From NCBI GenBank assembly GCA_024280455.1, contig JAJRQC010000123.1, positions 1-34,750 on the forward strand: a DNA stretch of 34,750 nt, read 5' to 3'. The notes under the pieces are model-generated. The model was not told where the DNA came from. It searched no databases and saw only the letters and a program-made list of their open reading frames with translations. This stretch comes from Deltaproteobacteria bacterium (lineage in GTDB: Bacteria > Desulfobacterota > Desulfobulbia > Desulfobulbales > Desulfobulbaceae). The position numbers were made by a program, and so were the translations under genes. Each line of letters starts with the position of its first letter. Position 1 is the first letter of the stretch. This document shows positions 34,636-34,750 of this stretch, piece by piece.

Positions 34636-34750
34636 GACGAAATCGCCTTTTTGGGGTGACATTTTTAGCGATTCGTGGTAAGAGTAAATCAGGTAACCCA
34701 CCAAGATTACAAGATTAACCACTTTCCGGAGTTGCAAAAACGATGCGAAA

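Overview
The window looks like chromosomal DNA of a Gram-negative, sulfur-metabolising bacterium of the Desulfobacterota, most likely Desulfobulbales-like. The strongest clue is a complete DsrC (26670-26987) with both conserved C-terminal cysteines. The siroheme/heme genes next to a CcsA-type membrane protein, periplasmic SurA/PpiD foldases, a periplasmic TlpA-like thioredoxin, RodZ and a sigma-54-type promoter before a flagellar rod-like gene fit that view. The assignment is inferred from gene content; no lineage search was possible.

Layout. 1-180: end of an rRNA operon (5S rRNA plus a bidirectional terminator). 182-2430: a disturbed region with a zinc-finger anti-sigma-like gene, a truncated vWA/DUF3520 remnant, a structured repeat and one unknown gene. 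2439-6005: WYL regulator, short GlmU-like uridylyltransferase and a stand-alone AICAR formyltransferase. 6006-6685: an array of about 100-bp intergenic repeats. 6686-10079: an overlapping pair encoding a HEAT-like protein and an HD-GYP-like protein. 10281-15291 (minus): methyltransferase, siroheme synthase domain, CcsA/HemX, HemA, an unknown protein and a Gfo/Idh/MocA oxidoreductase, mostly overlapping or closely packed. 15752-17266 (minus): small secreted protein, TlpA-like protein and a flagellar rod-like protein. 17535-20116 (plus): SurA-like foldase, RodZ-like protein, RecO. 20151-24428 (minus): a very large SNF2-type ATPase gene broken by a frameshift, with a promoter and terminator-like leader upstream. 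24603-26420 (minus): PpiD-like foldase. 26670-26987: dsrC. 27209-30892 (minus): ATP-grasp protein, zinc-ribbon protein, acylphosphatase, LigA, tautomerase. 31223-33644 (plus): GalE and a CLC channel/transporter. 33645-34750: repeats, a small membrane protein and a vapC remnant.

Functional links: the 13.0-14.5 kb cluster joins siroheme formation, a haem/cytochrome-type membrane protein and the first step of tetrapyrrole synthesis, which matches an organism whose sulfite reductase (the partner of DsrC) needs siroheme. Two periplasmic peptidyl-prolyl isomerases and a TlpA-like protein suggest active envelope protein folding.

The most notable non-gene content is a set of small dispersed elements. 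Two have terminal inverted repeats and 8-bp flanking direct repeats (27057-27193; 30925-31023, with a second copy at 15396-15518) and look like miniature transposable elements. A third family, of about 100 bp, appears singly at three gene ends and as an array at 6140-6570, and supplies the last codons of the acylphosphatase gene. I did not find a convincing new defence system. The best candidates for new biology are the HEAT/HD-GYP pair, the leader of the SNF2 gene, the lone sigma-54-type flagellar rod-like gene and the mini-elements.
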